Source of the DNA: Nitrosarchaeum sp.
GTDB taxonomy: Archaea; Thermoproteota; Nitrososphaeria; Nitrososphaerales; Nitrosopumilaceae
DNA: 64,000 nt
Reading direction: 5' to 3'
Assembly (NCBI RefSeq): GCF_035968265.1
Contig: NZ_JAVYIM010000008.1
Span: 1 to 64,000 of the forward strand
A model generated the notes under the pieces. It had not been told where the DNA came from and did not search any database. It saw only the letters and a program-made list of their open reading frames with translations. Shown one piece after another: positions 33,615 to 42,666 of this stretch. Numbering within the stretch: position 1 is the stretch's first letter; every line of letters begins with the position of its first letter. A program made the translations under genes and the position numbers.

Positions 33615-34472
33615 CTACAATTCCTTTAATGTTTTTAAAAATTTTTCATCTTTCCAAATTTTCTGCTCTGGATAACAGTTTAACATCTTAGCGTTTGGAA
33701 TTTCATAAAATTCCCAATCATTGCATTCTTTGTCAAATTCATATGGACGAGTATTATCGTATTTCCAATCAAATCCATTATCTATACTTGCATCAGGATA
33801 CCCATGACCTCTAATCAATGAAATCGTATTGTCTACAAAATTTGTAGATATCTCAGCATGCAGTACGTTGGGATATAGATAAATCACATTAGGATGAGCC
33901 GTTATTGCATCAAACATTTTTTTTGTTACATATTCATTATGTAACATTATGACCTTGTCATATTTTGCTAATATGCTTGGATTTTTATCTAATTCCATAT
34001 CTGTAACTGAATCATATCCTAATAATTCTAAAACTTTAACCGCGTTTGCACTGGACTGCTCTCCTAATTCATCAATTGATACAATTTTTGTAGTCAGGCA
34101 AGTATCGCAATTTCCATTGTAAAAATCATAAAATCCATTTTTTGCATATGCACTTGCAGTATATACTGGTATGATAACTAGAGGCTTATTTTTTTCATCA
34201 TAAACTCCAATTTCAGAATAAGTATCTGATAAATTTGGTTTTAATTGAAAGGTGCCTTTTATTGGTATTTGTTTTCCATCTATGTTTACAATGTCTTTTG
34301 GATCTACAAAAACATCAAATAAAATTCCATCACTCCATTTTATTAACTCTGAATTTGCTGAATCAGGAGTATCTTGAGTTGGTATGTCTTGCTCGTTAAA
34401 TCCAAAATAAATTACTGAAACAATAACTGATAATACTATCGAACCTAAAATGATAGGTTTCACAAATTTCAT
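33615..34472 (-). CDS. Membrane-anchored extracytoplasmic hypothetical protein
   Basis: 285 residues with an N-terminal anchor (ILGSIVLSVIVSVIYFGF) followed by a polar stretch and a globular domain. Seen features: the putative disulfide GNCDTCLTT, a Rossmann-like middle (ANAVKVLELLGYDSVTDM, YDKVIMLHNEYVTKKMFDAI, NVIYLYPN), and a C-terminal aromatic-rich part with CNDWEFYEIPNAKMLNCYP. The middle resembles glutamine-amidotransferase-like or LamG-independent alpha/beta folds, but no catalytic triad is evident. Found outside the membrane by prediction. Convergent with HMG-CoA reductase with a one-base gap. Confidence 0.65.
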   Translation of the reverse strand: MKFVKPIILGSIVLSVIVSVIYFGFNEQDIPTQDTPDSANSELIKWSDGILFDVFVDPKDIVNIDGKQIPIKGTFQLKPNLSDTYSEIGVYDEKNKPLVIIPVYTASAYAKNGFYDFYNGNCDTCLTTKIVSIDELGEQSSANAVKVLELLGYDSVTDMELDKNPSILAKYDKVIMLHNEYVTKKMFDAITAHPNVIYLYPNVLHAEISTNFVDNTISLIRGHGYPDASIDNGFDWKYDNTRPYEFDKECNDWEFYEIPNAKMLNCYPEQKIWKDEKFLKTLKEL

Positions 34473-34501
34473 AGATATAATTTTAAAAATAAATGTAGTT
34501 A

Positions 34502-34509
34502 TTATATAC
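34502..34509 (+). promoter_or_regulatory. Box A of the histidine operon
   Basis: TTATATAC lies with its centre about 26 bases upstream of the hisG ATG at 34532, predicting a leaderless transcript for the whole nine-gene operon. No ribosome-binding site precedes hisG. No obvious operator dyad was noticed nearby. Confidence 0.6.
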
Positions 34510-34531
34510 TAAGTTTAGAGACATATAGGAA

Positions 34532-35509
34532 ATGTCGCAAATTCGTTTTGCTATACCAAAAGGCAGCCTTGAAGAAGCAACATTCAAACTTCTTGAAAGG
34601 TCTTGGACCAAAGTAAACAGAAAAGATAGGACTTATCGTGTATATCTTGATGATCCAAACATTGTGGTAAAAATGCTCAGGCCACAAGAAATACCAACAC
34701 TTGTGTCTGAAGGACTGTACGATGTTGGCATCACTGGAAAGGATTGGGTTGGTGAAACCAGTGCTGATGTTGAAGCAATTTTGGATTTGGAATACGGAAA
34801 AATTCGACTGGTTGTTGCATTTCCTGATAAATACAAGTACAAAAATCTTGATGAGATGATAGCAGATTATGCTAAAAAGAAAAAAACACTTCGTATATCC
34901 TCTGAATATCTAACTACTGCATCAAAATTTCTTAAACAATGTAAATCTTATAAAAAATACTATGGCTCAAAAGATCCACTAATTGTGACTCCTTGGCTTC
35001 GACTTGGTACAAACAAAAATGTACAAATTCATTTATCGTTTGGTGCTACAGAAGCAAAACCACCTGAAGATGTAGATGCAATAATGGATGTTACTGAGAC
35101 TGGAACTACATTAAAGCAAAATAAACTAAAAATTGTTGATGAAGTTCTAACATCTACAGCTCATTTGATAGTTAACAAAAAATCTCTACGAGATCCACAA
35201 AAACGTGAAAAAATATTTGACATTGTAACTCTTATGCGTGGTGCTGTACACGGAAGAAAATATTTACACATTTATCTCAATGTGGAAGAACAGAATCTAA
35301 AAAAGCTCTTGCAGCAAGTACCTTCTCTTAAAAAACCAACAATAAGTCCTCTTAGCGAAGAAGGATGGTATGGAATTAATACAGTGATTCTAAAAGAAGA
35401 TTTTCACAAACTAATTCCAAAACTGCGAAAAATTGCCCAGGGACTGGTTGTTCACGAACCACGGCAAATTCTAGAGCTAGAGGAGATTAAGCGTGATGAA
35501 GAAAATTGA
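34532..35509 (+). CDS. hisG: ATP phosphoribosyltransferase, long form
   Basis: A 325-residue enzyme catalysing the first step of histidine synthesis (ATP + PRPP). The N-terminal IRFAIPKGSLEEATFKLLE and the periplasmic-binding-like domains with YDVGITGKDWVGETSADV are followed by the PRPP loop DAIMDVTETGTTLKQN. A C-terminal regulatory domain of about 75 residues (YLHIYLNVEEQNLKKLL, EEGWYGINTVILKED) shows it is the long, histidine-inhibited form that does not need HisZ. First gene of the operon; the stop overlaps the hisD start (ATGA). Confidence 0.95.
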   Translation: MSQIRFAIPKGSLEEATFKLLERSWTKVNRKDRTYRVYLDDPNIVVKMLRPQEIPTLVSEGLYDVGITGKDWVGETSADVEAILDLEYGKIRLVVAFPDKYKYKNLDEMIADYAKKKKTLRISSEYLTTASKFLKQCKSYKKYYGSKDPLIVTPWLRLGTNKNVQIHLSFGATEAKPPEDVDAIMDVTETGTTLKQNKLKIVDEVLTSTAHLIVNKKSLRDPQKREKIFDIVTLMRGAVHGRKYLHIYLNVEEQNLKKLLQQVPSLKKPTISPLSEEGWYGINTVILKEDFHKLIPKLRKIAQGLVVHEPRQILELEEIKRDEEN

Positions 35510-36780
35510 TGAAAATAATTCGAGTAACTAATGTTGAAAAGTTTTCAGCTCAAATATTGCCAAAACAGCCTCAAAAAAATAAGTTCATAGTTGAAACTAT
35601 ATTAAAAAATGTACAAAAAAATGGAGATTCAGCAATAAGAAAATATGAAAAACAATTCAGTGGAGCTAAAATCACTTCATTACGTTTATCTCAAAATGAA
35701 ATTAGAGATGCTTTTTCCAAAGTGTCTGAAAATAAAATAAATGCAATACGCCAAGCTAAATTGAGATTAGAAAAAACTGAGTCTATTGTAAAATCAATCC
35801 TGAAAAATAAAACTATCAATACAGATGGAATTAAAATTTCAAAGAAATTTACACCAATACAAAGTGTTGGGTGCTATATTCCGGGTGGTTTGGCAAGATA
35901 TCCAAGTTCTGTTATAATGTCTGTAATTCCTGCAAAAATTGCTGGAGTCAAAAGAATTGTGATTGTATCCCCTCCTAACTCTGATGGAAAAATTGATCCA
36001 CTTACTGTCGTAACTGCAAAGATTTGTGGCGCAAATGAAATTTATCGTGTTGGAGGCGCTCAGGCAATTGCTGCTTTATCATATGGCACAAAATCAATCT
36101 CCAAAGTAGATAAAATAGTTGGACCTGGTGGAGCATTTGTAACACTTGCAAAGTCTATGGTTAGTGAAAGGACATCAATCGATATGCTTGCAGGTCCTAC
36201 TGAATTAGGAATCATTGCAGATGCAACTGCAAACCCAAAGTACATCGCACTCGATCTCATATCTCAATCAGAGCACAGCAAAGATACTCTTTGTTATCTG
36301 ATAACAAATTCAGAAAAACTTGCAAAATCTGTAGATAAAATCATTACCGACATGGTCAATAAAATTAAGCGAAGTGAATTTGTTAAAACCAGTCTTAAAG
36401 ACAATGGCTTTATTGCAATATGTAAAAATAATTCTGATATGATAAAACTTGCAAATGAATTAGCTCCTGAGCACTTGCAAATTATGACAAAGAATCCTGA
36501 TACTTTTGGAACTAAAATCACTTCGCCTGGGCTAGTATTGCTAGGACACAATACTCCTTCGTCTGCAAGTGACTATCTTTTAGGCTCAAATCATATCTTG
36601 CCCACAAATAGATTTGGCAAAACTAGGGGATCTCTATCCGTTTTAGACTTTATCAAGATTAATACCCAAGTCTCTACATCAAAGTCAGTTTTATTCAAAA
36701 TTTCAAAACATTTGGAAATATTTACAGAAGCAGAAGGATTACCAAATCACTATGAAGCAGTACGGGGTAGAATAACATGA
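35506..36780 (+). CDS. hisD: Histidinol dehydrogenase
   Basis: A 424-residue NAD-dependent, zinc-containing enzyme for the last two oxidations to histidine. Signature sequence: VGCYIPGGLARYPSSVIM, IYRVGGAQAIAALSYGT, KVDKIVGPGGAFVTLAK, DMLAGPTELGIIAD and QSEHSKDTLCYLITNS (zinc ligands Gln/His). The catalytic Glu-His pair is in NELAPEHLQIM, and the C-terminal ASDYLLGSNHILPTN follows. Two tandem ATG codons occur at the start. Tight four-base overlaps with hisG and hisC indicate translational coupling. Confidence 0.96.
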   Translation: MMKIIRVTNVEKFSAQILPKQPQKNKFIVETILKNVQKNGDSAIRKYEKQFSGAKITSLRLSQNEIRDAFSKVSENKINAIRQAKLRLEKTESIVKSILKNKTINTDGIKISKKFTPIQSVGCYIPGGLARYPSSVIMSVIPAKIAGVKRIVIVSPPNSDGKIDPLTVVTAKICGANEIYRVGGAQAIAALSYGTKSISKVDKIVGPGGAFVTLAKSMVSERTSIDMLAGPTELGIIADATANPKYIALDLISQSEHSKDTLCYLITNSEKLAKSVDKIITDMVNKIKRSEFVKTSLKDNGFIAICKNNSDMIKLANELAPEHLQIMTKNPDTFGTKITSPGLVLLGHNTPSSASDYLLGSNHILPTNRFGKTRGSLSVLDFIKINTQVSTSKSVLFKISKHLEIFTEAEGLPNHYEAVRGRIT

Positions 36781-37847
36781 AACAAGACTGGATTAGCAAA
36801 AAGATTAATGAATTAAATTCTATTGGTGGATATCAAAAACCTGAGATACACCCAGATGCACTAAAACTTGATTCTAATGAAAACTATGTTATATCAAAAC
36901 AATTTCAACAAGATCTAATTAATAACGCCAAAAAAAATTGTGATGTTAGAGAATACCCTTTAGGAGGTGTAGAACGCTTGATTAATCAACTATCAAAATT
37001 TCTCAAAGTTCCTTCATCTATGATTGGTGTTGGAAATGGCTCTGATCAAATACTTGATTTGATACTTTCAAATTTTGCATCAAAACAAACCAAGATTCTT
37101 ACATCAAATCCCACATTTGGATTTTTTGAGGAACGATGCAAACTCTATTCTATTCCAGTAATTGCAATTCCATTTTCCAACAATATGACTCTAGATATTG
37201 AGGAATTTCTCAAATTATCCAAAAATACTGATATCTTATATCTTGATTCTCCAAACAATCCAACCGGATTCCAATTTCAAAAAAATGATCTACAAAAATT
37301 AGTAAAATCATTTAACGGATTAATAATAATTGATGAAGCTTATGGAGAGTTTGGTGATTTTTCATTATCTGGTATGGTAAAATCACAAGAAAATCTGATT
37401 GTTGTACAAACACTATCCAAGTCCTTTGGTTTAGCTGGTTTAAGATTGGGCTACTTTATAGCAAACAAAAAATTCACCGATGTCTTTAATCGTGTCTTGC
37501 AGTACCCATATCCAGTAAGTACACTAACCATTGAATCTGCAATTGTAGCATTGGAACAATCCGCACAAATGAAAGATGCAGTACAAACAATCAAAGAAGA
37601 GAGAAAAAGAATAGTCGAAAACCTCAAAAAATATGAGGCGTTTGAGGTCTTTGATTCCAAGGCTAATTTCGTACTATTTGACGCTCATGGTTCTCACAAA
37701 AGAGTCTACAATGCTCTTGCAGAGCAAGGCATATCGATTAGAACATTAGGAAAAATTGGAAAACATGACGGGTGTCTTAGAGTTACAATTGGAACTAAGG
37801 AAATGAACTCTAAATTTTTACTTGCAATTCGTGATCTGTTAGGATGA
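36777..37847 (+). CDS. hisC: Histidinol-phosphate aminotransferase
   Basis: A 356-residue PLP enzyme converting imidazole-acetol phosphate to histidinol phosphate. Motifs: LDSNENYVISKQF (typical KLDSNENP), GVGNGSDQILDLILS, TSNPTFGFFEERC, LDSPNNPTGFQF, LIIDEAYGEFGD and the PLP lysine in QTLSKSFGLAGLRLGY. Its location inside the his operon assigns it to histidine synthesis, as distinct from the paralogue in the cobalamin operon at 7561. Start ATG overlaps the hisD stop; the 3' end overlaps the HAD gene. Confidence 0.95.
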   Translation: MKQDWISKKINELNSIGGYQKPEIHPDALKLDSNENYVISKQFQQDLINNAKKNCDVREYPLGGVERLINQLSKFLKVPSSMIGVGNGSDQILDLILSNFASKQTKILTSNPTFGFFEERCKLYSIPVIAIPFSNNMTLDIEEFLKLSKNTDILYLDSPNNPTGFQFQKNDLQKLVKSFNGLIIIDEAYGEFGDFSLSGMVKSQENLIVVQTLSKSFGLAGLRLGYFIANKKFTDVFNRVLQYPYPVSTLTIESAIVALEQSAQMKDAVQTIKEERKRIVENLKKYEAFEVFDSKANFVLFDAHGSHKRVYNALAEQGISIRTLGKIGKHDGCLRVTIGTKEMNSKFLLAIRDLLG

Positions 37848-38818
37848 CCTTAGCGAAAAAACAATCAGGAATATACATAGATGATTCTGTTTTAGATGAT
37901 CTTGTTTCTACAGATGGAATAATATTTGATTGTGATGGGGTTTTAATCGATATTACAAAATCATATGACCTTGCAATAGATAAAACTGTACAATATGTTT
38001 TAAAAAATTTTTCTCAAATTAAAGATAACATTAGAGTTGATTCAAAAATTATTGATGGATTCAAATCTAGTGGAGGATTCAATGATGAAGTTGATCTGAC
38101 ATATGCAGCAATTCTTTCTCTAACTGCTGCTAAAAAATTAAACAAGGATCAACATGAATTTATCCTTGATGTAATATCTAATGCTGATTCTTCAGGAATT
38201 TTATCCATAGAAAAACATCTTGAGAGCTTTGTTGATCTAAGTGACATTAAAAACAAATTATCATATCCTGGAACCCGTAATGATAATCTATTATACAATA
38301 TATTTGATCAAATATTTTATGGGCCGGAACTCTACAGCAAACTATTCAAACACAAGTCTCAGTTTTCCGAAGATGGTTTGATAGACAATGACGTTGTAAT
38401 TTTAAATCTACAACTAATTCAAAAACTGAAATCAAAATTTGGAAAAAACATTGCTATTGTTTCTGGAAGAGGACTAGAATCAATTCGTTATTCACTGGAA
38501 TCTCTCTTAGGTGAATTTGATCTGAAAAATTCCGCATTTTTAGAAGATGAGCCACGTGAACTTGCAAAGCCTAATCCTGAATCCTTAATTCGTTCTATTA
38601 ATGAAATGAATTGTAAATGCTGTATTTATGTTGGAGATTCTATGGAGGATTTTATAATGGCTAAAAAGGCAACAGAACAAGGCTGTAAAGTTATTTTTTG
38701 TGGAATTATAGGAACTAGTAAAAATCCGCAAGAAAAATTGAAATTATTTGAGAATAGTGGTGCTATGTTGGTATTAGAATCTATTCATTTACTTCCGAAG
38801 GTATTAAATTTAGAATAA
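37844..38818 (+). CDS. HAD-superfamily phosphatase in the his operon (candidate histidinol-phosphate phosphatase)
   Basis: 324 residues. HAD motif I is [11 protein letters not shown] (residues ~27-37), motif II lies in [13 protein letters not shown], and motif III/IV in [15 protein letters not shown]. The helical cap between motif I and II is unusually large, over 130 residues. No classical HisB-N or PHP-type histidinol phosphatase is present in the operon, and the gene overlaps hisC and is followed by hisB. It is therefore the best candidate for dephosphorylating histidinol phosphate. Archaeal HAD proteins have been shown to serve this function in some Thermococcales; the assignment here is inference from context. 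Confidence 0.8.
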   Translation: MTLAKKQSGIYIDDSVLDDLVSTDGIIFDCDGVLIDITKSYDLAIDKTVQYVLKNFSQIKDNIRVDSKIIDGFKSSGGFNDEVDLTYAAILSLTAAKKLNKDQHEFILDVISNADSSGILSIEKHLESFVDLSDIKNKLSYPGTRNDNLLYNIFDQIFYGPELYSKLFKHKSQFSEDGLIDNDVVILNLQLIQKLKSKFGKNIAIVSGRGLESIRYSLESLLGEFDLKNSAFLEDEPRELAKPNPESLIRSINEMNCKCCIYVGDSMEDFIMAKKATEQGCKVIFCGIIGTSKNPQEKLKLFENSGAMLVLESIHLLPKVLNLE

Positions 38819-38835
38819 TACAAAGTACATCTCCT

Positions 38836-39432
38836 GTGAAAAATATGAAGTCCCGAAAAAGTTCCGTAAATCGCAGTACAAAAGAAACCACCGTATCTGT
38901 ATCTGTTAATTTAGATGGAACCGGAAAAACTATCGTTCACACTGGGATTAGCTTTCTTGATCATTTGATTACGGCCTTTGGAAAACATGGAATGATGGAT
39001 CTTAAGGTTAATGCAAAATCAAATGACAAAATCGAGCACCACTTGATTGAAGATACTGCAATTACCATGGGTTTGGCTATTGACAAAGCCTTGGGTACAA
39101 GGAGTGGAATTACTAGATTTAGCTATGCATCAGTACCGATGGATGAATCTTTAGCTGAGGCTTCAATTGATCTAGTAAAAAGACCATTTTGGAAACTCGT
39201 ACTATCAGTTAAACGAAACGCAATTGAAGGTATCTCAAAAGAGGATTTAGAACACTTTTTCCAATCCCTCCTTCAAAATCTAAACATCTGTGTTCACCTT
39301 ACTGTAAAGTATGGCGATAATGATCATCACAAAGTAGAAGCTGCCATCAAATCATTGGCAGTTGCATTTAGAGAAGCTTCTTCATATGACAAAAAACAAA
39401 AAGGTATTCCAAGCACTAAAGGTTCAATGTAG
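38836..39432 (+). CDS. hisB: Imidazoleglycerol-phosphate dehydratase
   Basis: About 195-198 residues, a monofunctional dehydratase without a phosphatase domain. Two duplicated manganese-binding halves show [44 protein letters not shown] and the second site [21 protein letters not shown]. Start is GTG at 38836 or ATG at 38845 three codons later; both keep the ESSVN-like first strand. It follows the HAD gene by 17 bases and is followed directly by hisH. Residues match the plant and bacterial active-site pattern. Confidence 0.95.
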   Translation: MKNMKSRKSSVNRSTKETTVSVSVNLDGTGKTIVHTGISFLDHLITAFGKHGMMDLKVNAKSNDKIEHHLIEDTAITMGLAIDKALGTRSGITRFSYASVPMDESLAEASIDLVKRPFWKLVLSVKRNAIEGISKEDLEHFFQSLLQNLNICVHLTVKYGDNDHHKVEAAIKSLAVAFREASSYDKKQKGIPSTKGSM

Positions 39433-40038
39433 ATGGTCAATCTAGCAATATTTGATTACGGAGCTGGAAATATTTTCAGTCTAAAAAACTCACTTGAAAA
39501 AGCAGGAGCTAATGTTGATGTTATCACAAATTTTGACAAACCAAATATTTACTCTGGATTATTACTTCCAGGGGTAGGAAATTTTGATCCTGCAATCAAG
39601 AGTATATCTAAATCAAAAACAAATTTTCATGAGTATGTCAAGGATAATACTCCTGTTTTAGGAATTTGTCTTGGCATGGAAATGTTTTTTGAAAAAAGTG
39701 AAGAAGGAAACGAGAAAGGATTAGGTGTAATTGAAGGAGACGTGATCGTCCTTCCGCAATCTATGAAGGTTCCACATATGGGATGGAATAATCTGGAAAT
39801 TAAAAAATCTGGCAAAATACTTGACGGAGTAAAAAATGAATCTTGGGTTTATTTTGTACACTCGTATAGAGTAAACCCGATAAATTATGATGCTATTACT
39901 GCAGAATCTGACTATGGAATTAAAGTGCCTGCAGTCATTGAACAAGATAACTTTTTTGGCACACAATTTCATCCAGAAAAATCTGGCAAAGTGGGAAAAA
40001 TTATGATTCAAAATTTTTTAGATGTGTGTAAAAAATGA
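39433..40038 (+). CDS. hisH: Imidazole glycerol phosphate synthase, glutaminase subunit
   Basis: 201 residues of the class I glutamine amidotransferase fold. Nucleophile Cys in GICLGMEMFFEKS, His and Glu in TQFHPEKSGKVG, and an oxyanion region LLPGVGNFDPAIKS. It supplies ammonia to HisF. The ATG at 39433 immediately follows the hisB stop. The stop overlaps hisA by four bases. Other family features such as PHMGWNNLEIK and YFVHSYRV are present. Compare cbiP at 8631, which has lost its glutaminase domain. Confidence 0.95.
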   Translation: MVNLAIFDYGAGNIFSLKNSLEKAGANVDVITNFDKPNIYSGLLLPGVGNFDPAIKSISKSKTNFHEYVKDNTPVLGICLGMEMFFEKSEEGNEKGLGVIEGDVIVLPQSMKVPHMGWNNLEIKKSGKILDGVKNESWVYFVHSYRVNPINYDAITAESDYGIKVPAVIEQDNFFGTQFHPEKSGKVGKIMIQNFLDVCKK

Positions 40039-40742
40039 AAGTCATTCCTGCAATTGATCTAATGAATGGCCAAGTAGTACGACTCTACAAAGGTGATCCT
40101 AAACAGAAAACCGTATACAATGACAATCCTGTAGAAGTGGCAAAAAAATGGGAGGCAAACGGAGCTGATATGCTTCATTTGGTAGACCTTGATGCAACAC
40201 TTGGTATTGGTTCAAATTTACCAATAATTAAAAAAATTCTTGAACAGATTTCAATTCCAATTCAAGTTGCTGGTGGATTGCGGGACGAATCCATAATTAC
40301 TGATGTTTCAAAAATTTGCAACAGAGTAGTTTTAGGCACATTGGCATTTAAAGATAAACCGGTATTGCAAAAATTATTGTCAAATTTGGGTTCTCAAAAA
40401 ATTGTAATCTCAGTTGATCATATTGATGGTGAAATAGTGATACACGGATGGCAAAAACAAACCGGCATTAAATTAATTGATGCGATGCAGGAATTTCTAA
40501 CAATGGGATTCTCTGAATTTTTATTGACAAATGTCAGTAGAGATGGAACACTTCAGGGTCCTGATTTAAAATTTTTATCTCAAGCATGTCAATTAACCAA
40601 CGCACATGTGATTGCAAGTGGCGGAATTTCAAATATGAAAGATATACAGGATGTAAAACAAGAAAATGCATTTGGTGTAATTTTAGGCAAGGCACTTTAT
40701 GAAAATAAAATTTCAATCTTGGAGGCAAAACAAGTAGCATGA
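40035..40742 (+). CDS. hisA: ProFAR isomerase
   Basis: A 235-residue TIM barrel that isomerises the aminoaldose ProFAR to the ketose PRFAR. Catalytic Asp in VIPAIDLMNGQVVRLYKGD and partner Asp/Thr in TNVSRDGTLQGPD. Phosphate-binding loops are VAGGLRDES and ASGGISNMKD. Internal duplication of half-barrels is typical of HisA/HisF. ATG overlaps hisH; the stop overlaps the hisF ATG. TrpF-type bifunctionality cannot be judged here. Confidence 0.94.
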   Translation: MKVIPAIDLMNGQVVRLYKGDPKQKTVYNDNPVEVAKKWEANGADMLHLVDLDATLGIGSNLPIIKKILEQISIPIQVAGGLRDESIITDVSKICNRVVLGTLAFKDKPVLQKLLSNLGSQKIVISVDHIDGEIVIHGWQKQTGIKLIDAMQEFLTMGFSEFLLTNVSRDGTLQGPDLKFLSQACQLTNAHVIASGGISNMKDIQDVKQENAFGVILGKALYENKISILEAKQVA

Positions 40743-41542
40743 CTCTGACAAAAAGAATCATTCCGTGTCTTGATGTAAAAAACGGACGAGTAGTAAAGGG
40801 TCTTCATTTTGAATCAATCAAAGATGCAGGTGATCCAGTAGAATTGGCTGAAAAATATAGCAATGAAGGTGCAGACGAACTAATCTTTTTGGATATCGCT
40901 GCATCTGACGAACAAAGAAAAACAATCAAGGATTTAGTTAGAAGCGTTGCATCTGTGATTGATATTCCATTTACGGTTGGAGGTGGTGTAAAATCATTAG
41001 AAGATGCAAGAAATATTTTATTAAATGGTGCTGATAAGGTCGGTATCAACACAGGTGCAATAAAAAATCCTCAAGTTATTTCTGAGTTAATGCAGCTATT
41101 TGGACGACAATGTGTAGTGGTTGCAATTGACGCTAAAAGGAATTTTGATCTTCAAAAAGACAAGAGCATTTTTTCTGAGAATGGAAAAAAATTCTGGTTT
41201 GAGGTCTTCATTTATGGCGGAAAAGAAGCAACAGGAATTGATGTTATTGAATGGGCAAAAAAAGCTGAAAAACTAGGAGCAGGAGAAATACTTCTTACTA
41301 GTATTGACAAAGATGGTACCAAAGATGGATATGACATTGTTCTAACTAGGGAGATTGTCAACTCTGTATCAATTCCAGTAATAGCTTCTGGTGGATGTGG
41401 TAAGCCTGATGATATGGTTAGCATTTTCAAAGAATCAAACGCAGACGCCGCTTTGGCTGCCTCAATATTTCACTATCAAACTCATGGGGTAAATGGTGTA
41501 AAAAAATATCTCAAAGACAAACAAATTCCTGTAAGGTTATAA
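40739..41542 (+). CDS. hisF: Imidazole glycerol phosphate synthase, cyclase subunit
   Basis: 267 residues. First catalytic Asp in RIIPCLDVKNGRVVKG, second in LLTSIDKDGTKDGYD, with phosphate loops TVGGGVKSLEDA and ASGGCGKPDD. It is about 15 residues longer than typical HisF, chiefly in the segment around residues 120-160 (RNFDLQKDKSIFSENGKKFW). It forms a complex with HisH, which delivers ammonia through the barrel. Overlaps hisA by four bases and is followed 20 bases later by hisI. Confidence 0.95.
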   Translation: MTLTKRIIPCLDVKNGRVVKGLHFESIKDAGDPVELAEKYSNEGADELIFLDIAASDEQRKTIKDLVRSVASVIDIPFTVGGGVKSLEDARNILLNGADKVGINTGAIKNPQVISELMQLFGRQCVVVAIDAKRNFDLQKDKSIFSENGKKFWFEVFIYGGKEATGIDVIEWAKKAEKLGAGEILLTSIDKDGTKDGYDIVLTREIVNSVSIPVIASGGCGKPDDMVSIFKESNADAALAASIFHYQTHGVNGVKKYLKDKQIPVRL

Positions 41543-41562
41543 ACAATACTTTGTGATTTTAA

Positions 41563-41895
41563 ATGATGAAAAAATCAATCGATGATATTGATTTTGCAAA
41601 AAGTGATGGACTAATCCCAGTTATTGTTCAAGATGCAAATACCAAAGATGTATTAACACTTGCTTACTCTAACAAGGAATCACTTGAGCTAACTAAAAAA
41701 ACTGGCAATTCTTGGTTCTGGAGTCGTTCCAGAAATAAACTCTGGATGAAAGGTGAAGAATCTGGTAATACACAAAGAGTAAAAGAAATTCTTGTTGATT
41801 GTGATTCAGATGCAGTAATCTATCTTGTAGAACCATCAGGGCCGGCATGTCATACTGGTGAGAAAATCTGCTTTCACAACAGTCTAGACAAGTAA
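41563..41895 (+). CDS. hisI: Phosphoribosyl-AMP cyclohydrolase
   Basis: 110 residues: only the cyclohydrolase domain, with no fused HisE pyrophosphohydrolase. Motifs: LIPVIVQDANTKDVLTLAY, TGNSWFWSRSRNKLW, KGEESGNTQRVKEI, the metal-binding VDCDSDAVIYLVEP and GPACHTGEKICFHN with three Cys residues. It opens the adenine ring of PR-AMP. The partner HisE is not encoded within the window and must lie elsewhere. Last gene of the operon; the next gene is convergent one base away. Confidence 0.95.
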   Translation: MMKKSIDDIDFAKSDGLIPVIVQDANTKDVLTLAYSNKESLELTKKTGNSWFWSRSRNKLWMKGEESGNTQRVKEILVDCDSDAVIYLVEPSGPACHTGEKICFHNSLDK

Positions 41896-41896
41896 T

Positions 41897-42469
41897 CTAA
41901 CATTCTGGTTCTATGTTTGTACCTGGAACAACATTGTCTGTAATTTCAAAATAAAGATTTGGATAATTAGTTCCTCTGAAAACTACTGCCCATTTTCCAA
42001 TTATGTCTTCTATTGAACATATCTCTTTGGTTTTTGAAATCTGCGGTTCTACATAGTAATTAAAAATATCTTTTTTCATACCATCAAAAGGTATTGTCAT
42101 GTATACGGAATAATGTGTATCATTTAACGGTCTCATAAACGCAATCTGTCCTTTTTCATTTCCATTTAATCCTCCAATTACCAAGAAAATTTTTTCACCT
42201 ATGGCATATTTACTTCGATCAATTTGAAATGGTCCCGACGTTAACCATTCTCTTGGTTTAGGCGAATATTCGTTTTCTAAATTAATTTTTTCAATGTCAT
42301 CTATTTTTTCTTCAATTTCCGGAATTTCAGTTTCCGGGCTTATTTCTTTATTTAACGTATCTTCAACCTCTATTATCTCTGATTTTGGACTAGATGTCAA
42401 AATTACAGCTAAAATAATTATAACGATACTTACACCAAGTATACCTGCTACAATTATCTCTTTTTTCAT
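41897..42469 (-). CDS. Membrane-anchored extracytoplasmic hypothetical protein
   Basis: 190 residues. N-terminal anchor IIVAGILGVSIVIIILAVIL, then an acidic linker of about 45 residues rich in Glu and Ile, then a small beta domain (PFQIDRSKYAIGEKIFLVIGGL, GQIAFMRPLNDTHYSVYMTIPFDG) ending with a probable disulfide between CSIED and the C-terminal EPEC. Related domains occur in other surface proteins of this group but I know no function. Convergent with hisI with a one-base gap. ATG start. Confidence 0.65.
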   Translation of the reverse strand: MKKEIIVAGILGVSIVIIILAVILTSSPKSEIIEVEDTLNKEISPETEIPEIEEKIDDIEKINLENEYSPKPREWLTSGPFQIDRSKYAIGEKIFLVIGGLNGNEKGQIAFMRPLNDTHYSVYMTIPFDGMKKDIFNYYVEPQISKTKEICSIEDIIGKWAVVFRGTNYPNLYFEITDNVVPGTNIEPEC

Positions 42470-42604
42470 GGTTTTTCCTTTCTAAAAATATCTAAAAACC
42501 TTCCTCATAATTGTTAATTCGTTCATATTTTTTGAAAATCTACAAAATTTTACTTAATTTTTAAAATATGGCTATGTTTTCAGTATATTTTTTACTCTAT
42601 AAAA

Positions 42605-42619
42605 TTAAGTATTGCTTAA
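42605..42619. promoter_or_regulatory. Inverted repeat upstream of thrC
   Basis: TTAAG-TATTG-CTTAA is a perfect five-base dyad about 48 bases before the thrC start. It might be an operator for an amino-acid-responsive regulator, but a single site of this size can occur by chance in AT-rich DNA. Confidence 0.3.
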
Positions 42620-42650
42620 CTTGATATTAGGATTTTTTATGTATTGTTTC

Positions 42651-42657
42651 AAAGGAG
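42651..42657 (+). promoter_or_regulatory. Shine-Dalgarno-like sequence of thrC
   Basis: AAAGGAG ends nine bases before the TTG start at 42667. It is one of few convincing Shine-Dalgarno sequences in the window, where most lead genes appear leaderless, and it decides the TTG start. Confidence 0.55.
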
Positions 42658-42666
42658 AAACTGATC

